Shown one piece after another: positions 46,501 through 54,100 of a DNA stretch of 64,000 bases. The DNA comes from Maricaulis sp. (GTDB taxonomy: Bacteria; Pseudomonadota; Alphaproteobacteria; Caulobacterales; Maricaulaceae): contig NZ_JAEPOL010000004.1 of the NCBI RefSeq assembly GCF_017642925.1, positions 1 through 64,000 on the forward strand, written 5' to 3'. How positions within the stretch are numbered: the stretch's first letter is position 1; every line of letters begins with the position of its first letter. A program made the position numbers and the translations under genes. The notes beneath the pieces were generated by a model, which ran no database searches, was not told where the DNA came from, and saw only the letters and a program-made list of their open reading frames with translations.

Positions 46501-46637
46501 GCGGTGTCCTCGGACTGCTCGTCCTCGTCCTGCTGCTGGTCTTGAGCGTAAGCCGGAGAAATGGCCAGGCCAGCGGCTGCAAAGCCTGCAAGGATAGTCG
46601 AGCGCAGAAGGCGCTCGCGGTCCCAATAAGTGCTCAC
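43584..46637 (-). CDS. Large TonB-dependent outer-membrane receptor
   Basis: 1017 residues. A signal peptide (STILAGFAAAGLAISPAYAQ) is followed by an acidic linker, a TonB box-like DTIVVTGSRI, a plug domain (LLINGRRVA, IDILLDGASSVYGSDAVAGVVNVI), and a long beta-barrel ending in RRFFARVSKAW, with an aromatic final residue. It takes up a substrate across the outer membrane using the proton motive force. It has no neighbouring uptake genes; substrates could be carbohydrates or peptides, as is common in this lineage. Substrate unknown. Confidence 0.95.
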   Translation of the reverse strand: MSTYWDRERLLRSTILAGFAAAGLAISPAYAQDQQQDEDEQSEDTAASEDTIVVTGSRIRRDAFASVAPLQVIDSQEIRDAGLIDTAQILQTSSVAQGVQLDNTIGGAFVTDAGPGSNTITLRGLNPDQTLLLINGRRVAPSGVEGAPSLPNVDIIPTDAIQRIDILLDGASSVYGSDAVAGVVNVILRDNFEGFQVGAYTNSPEESGGGSHRWNMMVGDSSENGRFMFSMEYFHQDSLQVNDRDWNYDPTDGLYCSRDIEIADDGSLLSECEGAIINRVRTYNYFVNGQPDLASYYANPGLYGTDVYSTPGSSDTGIPGWSFGDSTNEAYRSSYLDQTTDIIPDSQRYSFLFTGDYTIDRFLGQENVTVFTELLHTNSQTTYKSGYHGQLFPTVRADNPYNPFGFDVVPIFASPIERSNIEVETQYTRFMSGLQGDWSFAPSWSYEVFGGYTRSMGYSRRPAVDEGLLTAVVATTRVENGEIVCGSDDNSTIELFGFLSPNNCVPVNLFHPNLYPNDGSTAPSFGTQEEYDFLRIDRTATTVVDQLIFGGFTTGPLFELPAGEVSGVFGIEWRRDTLDSGTDTVAADGLAAGYFADRRSEGSAQLTEYYAELAIPLVSGARFAEDISLELAGRLTDHEYYGQNSTYSARASWVMTDFLTLNATMGTSFRAPNLRELFLGGQTGFTSGFADPCVVPNDARGPGNTYDPTNDNRDAVVLANCVAEGVDPTSLGLTGTPSIESFRAGNPSLEPETSDAYSLGFVFDQPFTDRFDASLRVSYFSIEVEDSIAIPGTAFSLGQCYNSTNFPNDPFCARRQRDPNTGLLTFVDNTPFNVATQETTGWDFNGRFNMDFNFLGGFNYDMNATFTKSDEILSRNTAESDLNNFVGDWGSPEWRGAISNRFERGDWSMLWRARYLGEQASIRNVVGVDYGERIEAASELGGDAVDSWDAVWYHDLSISYDQDTWAVTFGVNNLFNEEPAIIDQDASGATLGSGNEVLGSGYDLLGRRFFARVSKAW

Positions 46638-46866
46638 GATTGTACCCCTTTGTGTATCTGGACGCCCACTCCGGCTTTTGTTCTATCCGTGAGCAGACGC
46701 GGTTGGGTCACCCCAACTCAGCGCGCACTATGTCCAACATCGAAACGGATACAAAGCACTCGTGCCGGCGCCGCCGCATTTCCGTCATTTATGTTGCAAA
46801 AAAGTCATAGACTGGCAGGGTTCCCGAAAGCACTGCAATCAGGCAGCAGGACTGCACATGCGGCAC

Positions 46867-46895
46867 TTGCACTCCGCTCATCCGGAGGCTAAGAA
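46867..46895 (+). promoter_or_regulatory. Possible promoter of tRNA-Val
   Basis: TTGCAC at 46867-46872 and TAAGAA at 46890-46895, 17 bases apart, 20 bases before the tRNA. Spacing is ideal but each element matches the consensus at only half of its bases. Confidence 0.35.
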
Positions 46896-46915
46896 CCGGC
46901 TCCCTTGTGACGGAT

Positions 46916-46990
46916 GGGCGATTAGCTCAGCGGGAGAGCACTTCGTTGACATCGAAGGGGTCACTGGTTCAATCCCAGTATCGCCCACCA
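46916..46990 (+). tRNA. tRNA-Val (anticodon GAC)
   Basis: A full cloverleaf of 75 nt with encoded CCA. Acceptor GGGCGAT pairs with ATCGCCC; D stem GCTC/GAGC; anticodon stem CTTCG/CGAAG around TTGACAT (anticodon GAC, reading GUC/GUU valine codons); T stem ACTGG/CCAGT around TTCAATC. All key conserved bases fit. A sulfotransferase gene starts 20 bases after it. Confidence 0.97.
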
Positions 46991-47009
46991 TCCAACTTCC
47001 CCCAGGCTC

Positions 47010-47945
47010 ATGACCAAGTCGCCCACGCCAGATGGCGCGCACCCGCGCCGTAACGTTATTTCCAACCAGGTTTCGCCGGACCGGGCCTTCATCCCCGACA
47101 CCTCGGGAACGCCCTATCGCACCATGAGCGAGATGTTCGAGTATATCTGGCGCGACGGCACTCCCGATCCTGCCAAGTTTGCCGGACTCGACGAAATCGA
47201 CGTCTCGCACCGCTATGCGATCTGCATGGTACCGCGTTCGGGGAGCACCTTCCTTGCGCACTTGCTGAAGCAGACGGGCTGTTTCGGATATCCCAGCGAA
47301 TGGCTCGCCATAGCCCTCGCCGAGGACCAGGCACGGGAGACCGGGTCGACCGATTGGGACATGCTGTTCAGGCGCGTCCTCGCCCGCCACGCTTCGCCTA
47401 ACGGGGTGTCCGGCATCGAACTGGCCCTTGCCCATCTTCTGTGGGGCCGCCAGGCAACCGGCCGCAAGCAGATTCTCGGCCGCGACATGCGCTATTTCTA
47501 CCTCAGGCGCCGCAATATCGTCCGCCAGGGCATTTCCATGCATGTGGCCCACCAGTCGGGCGTATTGCACTCCTTCCAGATGACTGATGATGCGCGCATC
47601 GTCCAGGACGCCGTGCTCTACGACACCAAGGCCATCCGCAACTGGACCAAATTCCTGCACGATGAGGAAATGCGCTGGGAACGCGAGTTCGGCGCGATCG
47701 GAATCGAGCCCGTACGGCTCTATTACGAAGATATCGTGCGTCGGCCCGAACGGGTGGTGCGCCTGTTCGCCAATATCCTCGGCCTGCCGGAAACGCCGCT
47801 GCCACCGGAAAATGTCGAAATCGCAAGCGTCGGTCATCAACGCGCCGACGAATGGGAAGCCCGCTATCGCGAGGAAGACGCCGACTATCTCGGCGCAATG
47901 GCGCGGCACCGCCCCTTCGTCCACCCCCCGGTCCAGATGACATAG
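47010..47945 (+). CDS. Stf0-type sulfotransferase
   Basis: 311 residues. ICMVPRSGSTFLAHLL near residue 70 is the PAPS loop in the form found in Stf0 trehalose 2-sulfotransferases, and FYLRRRNIVRQGISMHVA plus the VRLYYEDIVRRPERVV stretch fit the 3'-phosphate site and the rest of the domain. It differs in type from the other four sulfotransferases here. The ribosome site at the ATG is weak (AGG four bases upstream), so the start could be a later Met. It lies between tRNA-Val and mrp; mrp follows 66 bp later with its own ribosome site. Confidence 0.85.
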   Translation: MTKSPTPDGAHPRRNVISNQVSPDRAFIPDTSGTPYRTMSEMFEYIWRDGTPDPAKFAGLDEIDVSHRYAICMVPRSGSTFLAHLLKQTGCFGYPSEWLAIALAEDQARETGSTDWDMLFRRVLARHASPNGVSGIELALAHLLWGRQATGRKQILGRDMRYFYLRRRNIVRQGISMHVAHQSGVLHSFQMTDDARIVQDAVLYDTKAIRNWTKFLHDEEMRWEREFGAIGIEPVRLYYEDIVRRPERVVRLFANILGLPETPLPPENVEIASVGHQRADEWEARYREEDADYLGAMARHRPFVHPPVQMT

Positions 47946-48011
47946 CGCTGCACCGGGCGCTTTGCGAACGGCGGCCGACACCCTAGCTGTTGTGCAAAAG
48001 GAGGCTGACCC

Positions 48012-49091
48012 ATGGACGACCGCCTGCGTACTGCGCTATCCGGAATCCACGAACGCCAGTCCGGCCGAAATCTGGTCGATGCCGGCCGCATCGAGGCCGC
48101 TTCGGTGATGGGAGACACGGCGACCATCATTCTTTCGCCACCCGTCGCCGGCCAGCCCGACCTCGACCGCCTGCAGCCGGAAATCGAGACCGCCGTGACC
48201 GCCCTCGACGGCATCGCCCGGACGCGCATCGTGATGACCGCGCATCGCGAAAATCCGGGCAAACAGAAACAGCCGGAAAAACAGCCCCGCAGCGGCGCCA
48301 CACCCAAGCCCGCAAAGCGCATCATTGCCGTTGCCTCCGGCAAGGGCGGCGTCGGGAAGTCGACCATCGCCGCCAATCTCGCCGTGGCCCTGGCCCGTGA
48401 AGGGCTGAAGGTCGGTCTGCTGGACGCCGACATCTATGGCCCGTCCGCGCCGCGCCTCTTCGGCCTCACGGATGTGCCTGGGCTTCAGAAGACGGATGCC
48501 GGTGTGCAACCCGTCATGGCGCATGGCGTGAAGATCGTGTCGATGGGCTTTGTGGTGAAACCCGGGGCCGCCGTCGTCTGGCGGGGACCGATGGTGCAGG
48601 GCGCCATCCGGCAATTTCTCGCCGACACCGATTGGGGCCAGCCCGATGTGCTGATCCTCGACATGCCGCCGGGTACCGGCGATGCCCAGCTGGCCATCGC
48701 CCAGGACATTCCGGTCGACGGGGCCGTGATCGTCTCGACACCCCAGGATCTCGCCCTGGACGATGCCCGCAAGGCGATGAATCTCTTCGACCAGACCCAT
48801 GTGCCCATTCTCGGCATGGTCGAGAACATGTCTGTCTTCATCTGCCCGCATTGCGGTGAGGGCAGTCACATTTTCGGTCATGGCGGCGTAAAGGCGGAAA
48901 GCGAGGCCCTGGGGGTCGACTATCTGGGCGACATCCCGCTGCACCCCGATTTGCGCACCCGTTCCGACGCCGGCGAACCGATGGCACTGGACGACGGCCC
49001 GGTCGGCAAGGCCTTTGCCCGCGTCGGCCGCGCCGTCATGTCTGCAGCTGAAACGGCGTCCAAGCCGGCACCGGAAATCGTCTTCGAGTAG
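48012..49091 (+). CDS. mrp: Mrp/ApbC-type iron-sulfur carrier ATPase
   Basis: 359 residues, start preceded by AAAAGGAGG. N-terminal DUF59-like domain (about 1-85), basic Pro-rich linker, then the deviant Walker A ASGKGGVGKST near residue 110, LLDADIYGPSAPR, LILDMPPGTGD, and the CxxC (ICPHCG) near residue 277 that binds an Fe-S cluster. It loads Fe-S clusters into apo-proteins in the cytoplasm. The 3' side holds a repeat pair. Confidence 0.95.
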   Translation: MDDRLRTALSGIHERQSGRNLVDAGRIEAASVMGDTATIILSPPVAGQPDLDRLQPEIETAVTALDGIARTRIVMTAHRENPGKQKQPEKQPRSGATPKPAKRIIAVASGKGGVGKSTIAANLAVALAREGLKVGLLDADIYGPSAPRLFGLTDVPGLQKTDAGVQPVMAHGVKIVSMGFVVKPGAAVVWRGPMVQGAIRQFLADTDWGQPDVLILDMPPGTGDAQLAIAQDIPVDGAVIVSTPQDLALDDARKAMNLFDQTHVPILGMVENMSVFICPHCGEGSHIFGHGGVKAESEALGVDYLGDIPLHPDLRTRSDAGEPMALDDGPVGKAFARVGRAVMSAAETASKPAPEIVFE

Positions 49092-49101
49092 GCGCCGCAG
49101 A

Positions 49102-49207
49102 GCATTTTCAGCAAAAATGGGAACCGGTTTTGCGGTTCGAAAATGCGATCACCAAGGACGGGGCATTTTCAGCAAAAGTGGGAACCGGTTTTGCGGTTCG
49201 AAAATGC
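49102..49207. repeat. Tandem pair of palindromic repeats (form B)
   Basis: Two units 61 bp apart. Each has GCATTTTC (49102-49109; 49163-49170), A, GCAAAA, loop (A/G)TGGGAACCGG, TTTTGC, GGTTC, GAAAATGC (to 49146; to 49207). The outer 8-bp and inner 6-bp arms pair perfectly. The loop is the same as in the repeats at 40.6 kb, but both stems are different and still fully paired. Confidence 0.92.
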
Positions 49208-49220
49208 GACCACTAGAACG

Positions 49221-49264
49221 CTAGAGCAATTGCACGGGCCTCAATCGCGACGAAATTGCTCTAG
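49221..49264. repeat. 11-bp inverted repeat covering the btuD stop codon
   Basis: CTAGAGCAATT at 49221-49231 and its exact reverse complement at 49254-49264 with a 22-base loop. The right arm contains the TAG stop of the btuD gene (49261-49263, minus strand). It may act as the 3' end structure of the btu message. No T-run follows on the minus strand. Confidence 0.7.
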
Positions 49265-50031
49265 CGCGAGGACGCAAGCGGTGCCAGGCGGGTCGGAACG
49301 ATGCCGCCCGGTGCGCGCACGTCAAAGGCTTCGCTGACAACCGCTTCGGACAGGGCGGCATCGGCCGGACCGTCGGCCAGGATGGCGCCCCGCTTCATCA
49401 CCAGGACTCGGTCGGCAAAGCGGGCAGCGAGATCGAGGGCGTGCACGGCGACAATCACCTGCGTTCCCGCCTTCGCCGCGTCCTGCAGTATCTCCATCAC
49501 ACCCAGCTGATGCCGGATATCGAGGGCGGCGGTCGGTTCGTCGAGCACCAGCAAGGGCGCATGGCCGGCAAGCGTCCGGGCGATCAAGGCACGCGCGCGC
49601 TCGCCGGACGACAGCGTGTCGAACCGCCGGCCGGCCAGATCGGCAATACCGGTCTGCTCCATGGCCTGATCGATCGCGGCGCGATCATCTGTACCCAGGG
49701 CCCGCAGGGGCTGGCGCCAGGGCGCACGCCCCAGCGCGACGAGATTGCGCACGGTCATCGGCCAGGCAGAACGTCCGTCAGGCGCCAGGTAACCGATCAT
49801 CCGCGCCCGCTCGCGCAGCGGCAGATCCGCAAGCGGGCGTCCGTTCAGCGCCACGCTGCCGTCGGCCGGCTGCAACAGGCCGGCGGCCAGCTTCAGCAGG
49901 GTCGACTTGCCCGCCCCGTTCGGACCGACGAGGGCCGCAATGCCGCCGCCCTCGAAGGACAGGCTGGTCCGGCGCAGCAGAAGCCGGTCGCCATAGCCGA
50001 AATCGACATGATGGAAATCCAGCCGGCTCAT
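49261..50031 (-). CDS. btuD: Vitamin B12 ABC transporter ATP-binding protein
   Basis: 256 residues. Walker A GPNGAGKST near residue 38, signature LSSGERAR near residue 140, Walker B LLVLDEPTAALD near residue 160, switch His in VAVHALDLA. This is the FecE/BtuD type. Its ATG overlaps the permease stop by four bases. Specificity for B12 comes from the upstream riboswitch and BtuB-like receptor. Confidence 0.9.
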   Translation of the reverse strand: MSRLDFHHVDFGYGDRLLLRRTSLSFEGGGIAALVGPNGAGKSTLLKLAAGLLQPADGSVALNGRPLADLPLRERARMIGYLAPDGRSAWPMTVRNLVALGRAPWRQPLRALGTDDRAAIDQAMEQTGIADLAGRRFDTLSSGERARALIARTLAGHAPLLVLDEPTAALDIRHQLGVMEILQDAAKAGTQVIVAVHALDLAARFADRVLVMKRGAILADGPADAALSEAVVSEAFDVRAPGGIVPTRLAPLASSR

Positions 50032-51014
50032 GGCGCCACCCGTTGCGATGTGCGCACCAGCCAGAGGAAGAAGGGTGCGCCGATCAGTGCCGTGACCACA
50101 CCGAGATAAAGCGGCATGCCGGGCCCGGACACGAGCCGCACGAACAGGTCGGCCAGTGTCACCAGAAGGGCGCCTCCCAGCATGGAGGGCAGGATCAGGG
50201 CTCCGGGGCGGTGCGCCACCAGCGGACGCAGAAGATGCGGCAACACGAGCCCGACGAAACCGATCGCACCGGCCACCGCTACACCGCCGCCGACAGCCAG
50301 CGCGGTTCCGGCGACCACGGTCAGGCGTTGCCGCCGCAAATTCACGCCCAGACTGACCGCCGTCTCTTCGCCCAGGCTCAGCGCATCCAGACTGCGTCCC
50401 GTCGTCGACAGGATCGCAAGACCGGCGAGGATCAGCGGGGCGGCGAAGGCGATCTCCGTCCAGCTGGCATCTTTCAGCGACCCCATCAGCCAGTAGGCGA
50501 TCTCGGCCAGCGCCCACGGGTTGGGGGCGAGATTCATCAGCAATGCCGTCAGGGCGCCCGCCATCGCATTCACGGCCACACCCGACAGGATCAGCGTGGT
50601 TGCAGACGCGCCGCGCCCCGCGATCAGGAAGAGCAGGGTCACGCCGGCGGTTGCGCCGAATACGCCGGCGAGCGGCAGCGCCAGCGCAAACAGGGAAGCC
50701 AGTCCGAAGTACAGCGCCGTAACGGCACCAAGGCCGGCACTCGCCGATACGCCCACGACGCCGGGATCGGCCAGCGGATTGCGGAAGAAGCCCTGCATGA
50801 CGGCGCCAGCCCCGCCAAGCCCGGCACCGATCAGAACACCCAGCAGGACACGCGGCAGCCTGAGTTCGCGCAGGATCAGGGTGTCGAGTGTCGGCGTGGC
50901 GGAAAACAGTCCGTCAATTGCTGCGAGCCCCGTACCGCCGCAAAACAGCGACAGGCCGACAGCCACCGCGAGACCGGCCGTCAGCCCTGCCACCAGAAAG
51001 CCCCGCCCGCTCAT
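50028..51014 (-). CDS. btuC: Vitamin B12 ABC transporter permease
   Basis: 328 residues, FecCD family, about ten membrane helices. Characteristic stretches are LRELRLPRVLLGVLIGAGLGGAGAVMQGFFRNPLADPGVVGV and the C-terminal AGAIGFVGLVLPHLLR-like segment (each a known FecCD hallmark). It forms the cobalamin channel with BtuD. It overlaps btuF and btuD by four bases on each side (TCATGA). Confidence 0.92.
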   Translation of the reverse strand: MSGRGFLVAGLTAGLAVAVGLSLFCGGTGLAAIDGLFSATPTLDTLILRELRLPRVLLGVLIGAGLGGAGAVMQGFFRNPLADPGVVGVSASAGLGAVTALYFGLASLFALALPLAGVFGATAGVTLLFLIAGRGASATTLILSGVAVNAMAGALTALLMNLAPNPWALAEIAYWLMGSLKDASWTEIAFAAPLILAGLAILSTTGRSLDALSLGEETAVSLGVNLRRQRLTVVAGTALAVGGGVAVAGAIGFVGLVLPHLLRPLVAHRPGALILPSMLGGALLVTLADLFVRLVSGPGMPLYLGVVTALIGAPFFLWLVRTSQRVAP

Positions 51015-51895
51015 GACGGCACCTGCCGCGACCAGTCGTCGATGATATCGGCGATGCGCTCGGCCGCGTCGATCAGGCGCGGGCCGGCACAGGGCCAGTC
51101 GCTGGCCGGGATGGTTTCGCTTGCCCCCTGCGTCAGCACGCGCCGGTAAGCCGAATGGCGCGCCGCACGGTTCGACAGGCCGGTATAGCCATCGGTGAAA
51201 AAACTGGTGAGCACGATATCGGCCTCCACGGCGAGCACAGTCTCGGGGTCGCCGGCCGGCCAGCCGGTTACACCCTCCTCCGCCATGACGTTGACGCCAC
51301 CGGCCGCCGCGATCGCCGCGTCGATATAGGTCCCGTCACCGGCCGTTCCGCCGGACGCGCTCAGATAAAGCACGCGGGGCCGCACACCCCGTTCCGCGCT
51401 GCGCGCAGACAGCGCTGCCAGACGGCGGTCAAGCGACGCGACCGCCTCACCGGCTTCCGCGTCGCGATGCAGATGACGGCCTAGCGCAACAAGATTGGCG
51501 CGCACGCCATCGAAATCGCTCGCCCAGCTCAGCTCGAAGGTTTCAAACCCGGTCCGTTCCAGCATGCGGCGCGTCCGCGCACCCTCGCCCGCCCCGAACA
51601 CCGTCAGGCCCGGCGCCAGCGCATAGAGCCTTTCTGCATCATTCCAGGCCCTGGGAAGGCTGCGTGCCCAGTCCGGCGCCGCCGAAACCGGATGGTCGGC
51701 CTGCCAGGACAGGGCCGCAATGCGACCCGGTCCCGCCAGTTCCAGGACATAGGCGTCGGCGCACAAGGATGTGGACACGACCCCGTCCCGGGCATGCAGA
51801 ACGCGCACGCCGCCGCCGGCGAAAGCCGGACTAGCCGTTGCGCAGACGCAGGCCAAGATACAGGCCGCGGCCCGGCGTATGATAGCCGAACACAT
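51011..51895 (-). CDS. btuF: Vitamin B12 periplasmic binding protein
   Basis: 294 residues from the ATG at 51895, which gives a good signal peptide (IIRRAAACILACVCATASPAFA). The mature protein is of the BtuF/FhuD type: VVSTSLCADAYVLEL, GTFETFELSWASDFDGVRANL-like middle helix, and DWPCAGPRLIDAAERIADII at the C-terminus. It hands B12 to BtuC. The start lies 65 bp inside btuB, an unusually long overlap, so ribosomes would have to reinitiate upstream of the btuB stop. Confidence 0.8.
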   Translation of the reverse strand: MCSAIIRRAAACILACVCATASPAFAGGGVRVLHARDGVVSTSLCADAYVLELAGPGRIAALSWQADHPVSAAPDWARSLPRAWNDAERLYALAPGLTVFGAGEGARTRRMLERTGFETFELSWASDFDGVRANLVALGRHLHRDAEAGEAVASLDRRLAALSARSAERGVRPRVLYLSASGGTAGDGTYIDAAIAAAGGVNVMAEEGVTGWPAGDPETVLAVEADIVLTSFFTDGYTGLSNRAARHSAYRRVLTQGASETIPASDWPCAGPRLIDAAERIADIIDDWSRQVPS

Positions 51896-53729
51896 CCTGA
51901 TACTCCTCATCGAGCAGGTTCTCACCGCGCACATAGAGCTCCAGCGCATCGGTCGCTTTCCAGCGCACCTGACCGCCCACCAGCGTGTAGGCATCCAGTG
52001 TCACCGTCTGGAAAGACCCGAAATCCGTATCCAGCTGATCGCCGGTATGGTCGATGGTCAGTGCGCCGGACCAGTCGAGATTCGCCGGATGCCAGTCGAG
52101 CGTCAGCGATGCCAGCTGTTCCGGCCGGCGGATCTCCGCGACGCCGTTCTCCTCGCTCTCCAGCAGCGAGAGCGATCCGAATGCCGACCAGCTGCCGGAA
52201 ATATCCCAGCTGCCGGACAGTTCGACGCCCGAACGGTTGGAGAGCGATGCGGCGTTCAGCGCGGTCGAGGGGAAGGACGCGTAGTCGGTGTAGATCTCGT
52301 CCTCGAGCTCGGACTCGAAATAGACGGCGGAAAGGGTCGCACGCCCGTCCAGCAGGGTCTGGTCCCAGCCGATCTCCCAGCCCGACGAGCGCTCGGGGTC
52401 CAGGTTCGGATTGCCGACAAAACTGCCCGGGAAATAGCCGAACAGTTCGTAGATTCCCGGATTCTTGACGCCTTCGCCAAAGCTCACCCGGGCCCGGCCA
52501 TCCACAGAATCAAACGCCCAGCCGGCGCCGACGCGCCAGGTCGTGGCATCGTCGAACCGGTCGTGAATATCGCGCCGGACGGACGCGGTCAGCGTGAGCG
52601 CGCCATGGTCCAGACCGTAGTCGGCCGCGAAAGCGCTCGCCTCGATCGAGGGCGACTGGTTGGACCCTGCCCCCGGCGCCGTGAAGGATTTCAAACGATC
52701 CCGGTCGTGTTCGACGAGCCCCGTCAGACGGTGCTGCGTCTCGCCCGTCGACCAGCGGCCGGTGACTTCATAGTGAGACTGAAGCCGCTGTCCCAGCGAA
52801 CGGCCGGTCGATGCCCCGTCCGCATAGTTCTCGACCTCGTCATCGGTCAGCTGCACCGCCAGTTCGTGCTCGATCCGGAAACCGCCGGCCGAATGTTCAG
52901 CCAGCAGCGCCGCGCGGGCAAAAACGGTCCGGCCGTCCGTGTTCCGGTCGACATCGTTCAACAGGCCGTCGAAATCGGTGTCGCTGTCGAACGCGCTTTC
53001 GTAGGACAGCCACCGGGCCGAGCCTTCAAACCGGACAATATCGTTGAGCGCGTAGCCGCCGGCGAGATTGACGGTCTCGTTCTCATAGCCGTCTTCCTCG
53101 CCGCCCGTGCCCGACACATCGATCCCGTCGCTGCGATAGGCACTGCCGGACAGGGTCAGCCAGCCTTTTTCGAAGGTCGAGGCGATCCGGCCATTGCCAT
53201 GGAAGGTCCCGAATTCACCGCCCTCCAGTCCCAGCGAGGTTGTCATACCCGTCGTGGGCCGAGCCGTGGTCAGACGCACGACACCGCCAATCGCGTCGGC
53301 ACCCCACAAGGCCGACTGTTCGCCGCGAGACACCTCGATCGAACCGAGATCGCTGAAGGCGAAATGCGCGAAATCCGCTTCACCGGTGAAGGGATTGTTG
53401 GCTTCCACGCCATCGATCAGCACAAGAACGTGATTGGCCTCGGCGCCGCGCGCCCGGATCTGGGTCAGCGCGCCGGGCGCCCCGGAATGCGAGACTGCCA
53501 GGCCCGGAACGGCCCGCAGGATATCGGCTGCAAAGACCGAGCCCCTGGCCTCGATATCATCGGCATCGAGCCGGGAAATACTGGCCGTCGCATCATCGGC
53601 CGGAATCGGCACGCGGGCGGCAGTGATCAGGATGACATCATCGTCCTGCGCGTCCTGGGCCAGGACAGCGGGTGAAATCAGGAATGAACTGGCCGCCAGC
53701 GCCAGCGGCAGCGATTTGTGTATGCGCAT
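51831..53729 (-). CDS. btuB: BtuB-like TonB-dependent cobalamin receptor
   Basis: 632 residues from the ATG at 53729 (TGGAG about ten bases upstream; the ATG at 53744 would add five residues). Signal peptide KSLPLALAASSFLISPAVLAQ, TonB-box-like DVILITAARVP, plug domain with LVLIDGVEANNP and SRGEQSALWGADAIGGVVRL, then a beta-barrel ending in GLYLGLRLRNG. The size matches BtuB (about 600). First gene of the btu operon, under the riboswitch. Confidence 0.92.
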   Translation of the reverse strand: MRIHKSLPLALAASSFLISPAVLAQDAQDDDVILITAARVPIPADDATASISRLDADDIEARGSVFAADILRAVPGLAVSHSGAPGALTQIRARGAEANHVLVLIDGVEANNPFTGEADFAHFAFSDLGSIEVSRGEQSALWGADAIGGVVRLTTARPTTGMTTSLGLEGGEFGTFHGNGRIASTFEKGWLTLSGSAYRSDGIDVSGTGGEEDGYENETVNLAGGYALNDIVRFEGSARWLSYESAFDSDTDFDGLLNDVDRNTDGRTVFARAALLAEHSAGGFRIEHELAVQLTDDEVENYADGASTGRSLGQRLQSHYEVTGRWSTGETQHRLTGLVEHDRDRLKSFTAPGAGSNQSPSIEASAFAADYGLDHGALTLTASVRRDIHDRFDDATTWRVGAGWAFDSVDGRARVSFGEGVKNPGIYELFGYFPGSFVGNPNLDPERSSGWEIGWDQTLLDGRATLSAVYFESELEDEIYTDYASFPSTALNAASLSNRSGVELSGSWDISGSWSAFGSLSLLESEENGVAEIRRPEQLASLTLDWHPANLDWSGALTIDHTGDQLDTDFGSFQTVTLDAYTLVGGQVRWKATDALELYVRGENLLDEEYQDVFGYHTPGRGLYLGLRLRNG

Positions 53730-53854
53730 GTACCACGTCTCCACAGCATGGTGACCGGCCGCACGCGCGACCGGCGGGTTGCAAGGAGTCGTCGAAAACG
53801 GAAAATCCGCGCCAGCCTCGTGTTTTCCCGCACGAGCGGACAGACGACGGCGAT

Positions 53855-54030
53855 GGCAGGTCTTCCGGCTTGCGGGTCAATGCGGACGATGCCCCTTCCC
53901 GGAGCTTCGAGCTCCAGTGGTTACATGCATCGCCGCTCGCCGCTTACGGCTGCGGGCACAGCGCCGGACTTGGACATCACCAAAAAAGTGGTGACCGCAC
54001 CGGCTTCCCGATTAATCCCGTGAGGGAACC
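53855..54030 (-). promoter_or_regulatory. Cobalamin (AdoCbl) riboswitch
   Basis: Read on the minus strand, the segment begins GGTTCCC, has GATTAATCGGGAA, GCCGGTGCGGTCACC, GCTGTGCCCGCAGCCGTAAG, a GATGCATGTAACCACTGG box (the B12-box region), GGGAAGG, and ends CAAGCCGGAAGACCTGCC, the closing pair of the first stem. This is the standard order of cobalamin aptamer elements. It lies about 125 bp before the btuB start; binding of cobalamin should lower btu expression. A CTCGTG...CACGAG hairpin between it and the gene may be the expression platform. Confidence 0.93.
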
Positions 54031-54100
54031 ATCGCGGCGCGGACGCTAGGGCCGGCCGCGGCAAAAGGCAATGCCAGTGCCCCGAATGTAACAGTGTGTA

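Noticed and set aside
43542-46892. 1116-codon plus-strand frame
   Set aside because: Antisense to the TonB receptor, whose motifs are plain.
46916-46990. att site of an integrated element
   Set aside because: No integrase and no second tRNA 3' copy in the window.
51771-53675. 634-codon plus-strand frame
   Set aside because: Antisense to btuB.
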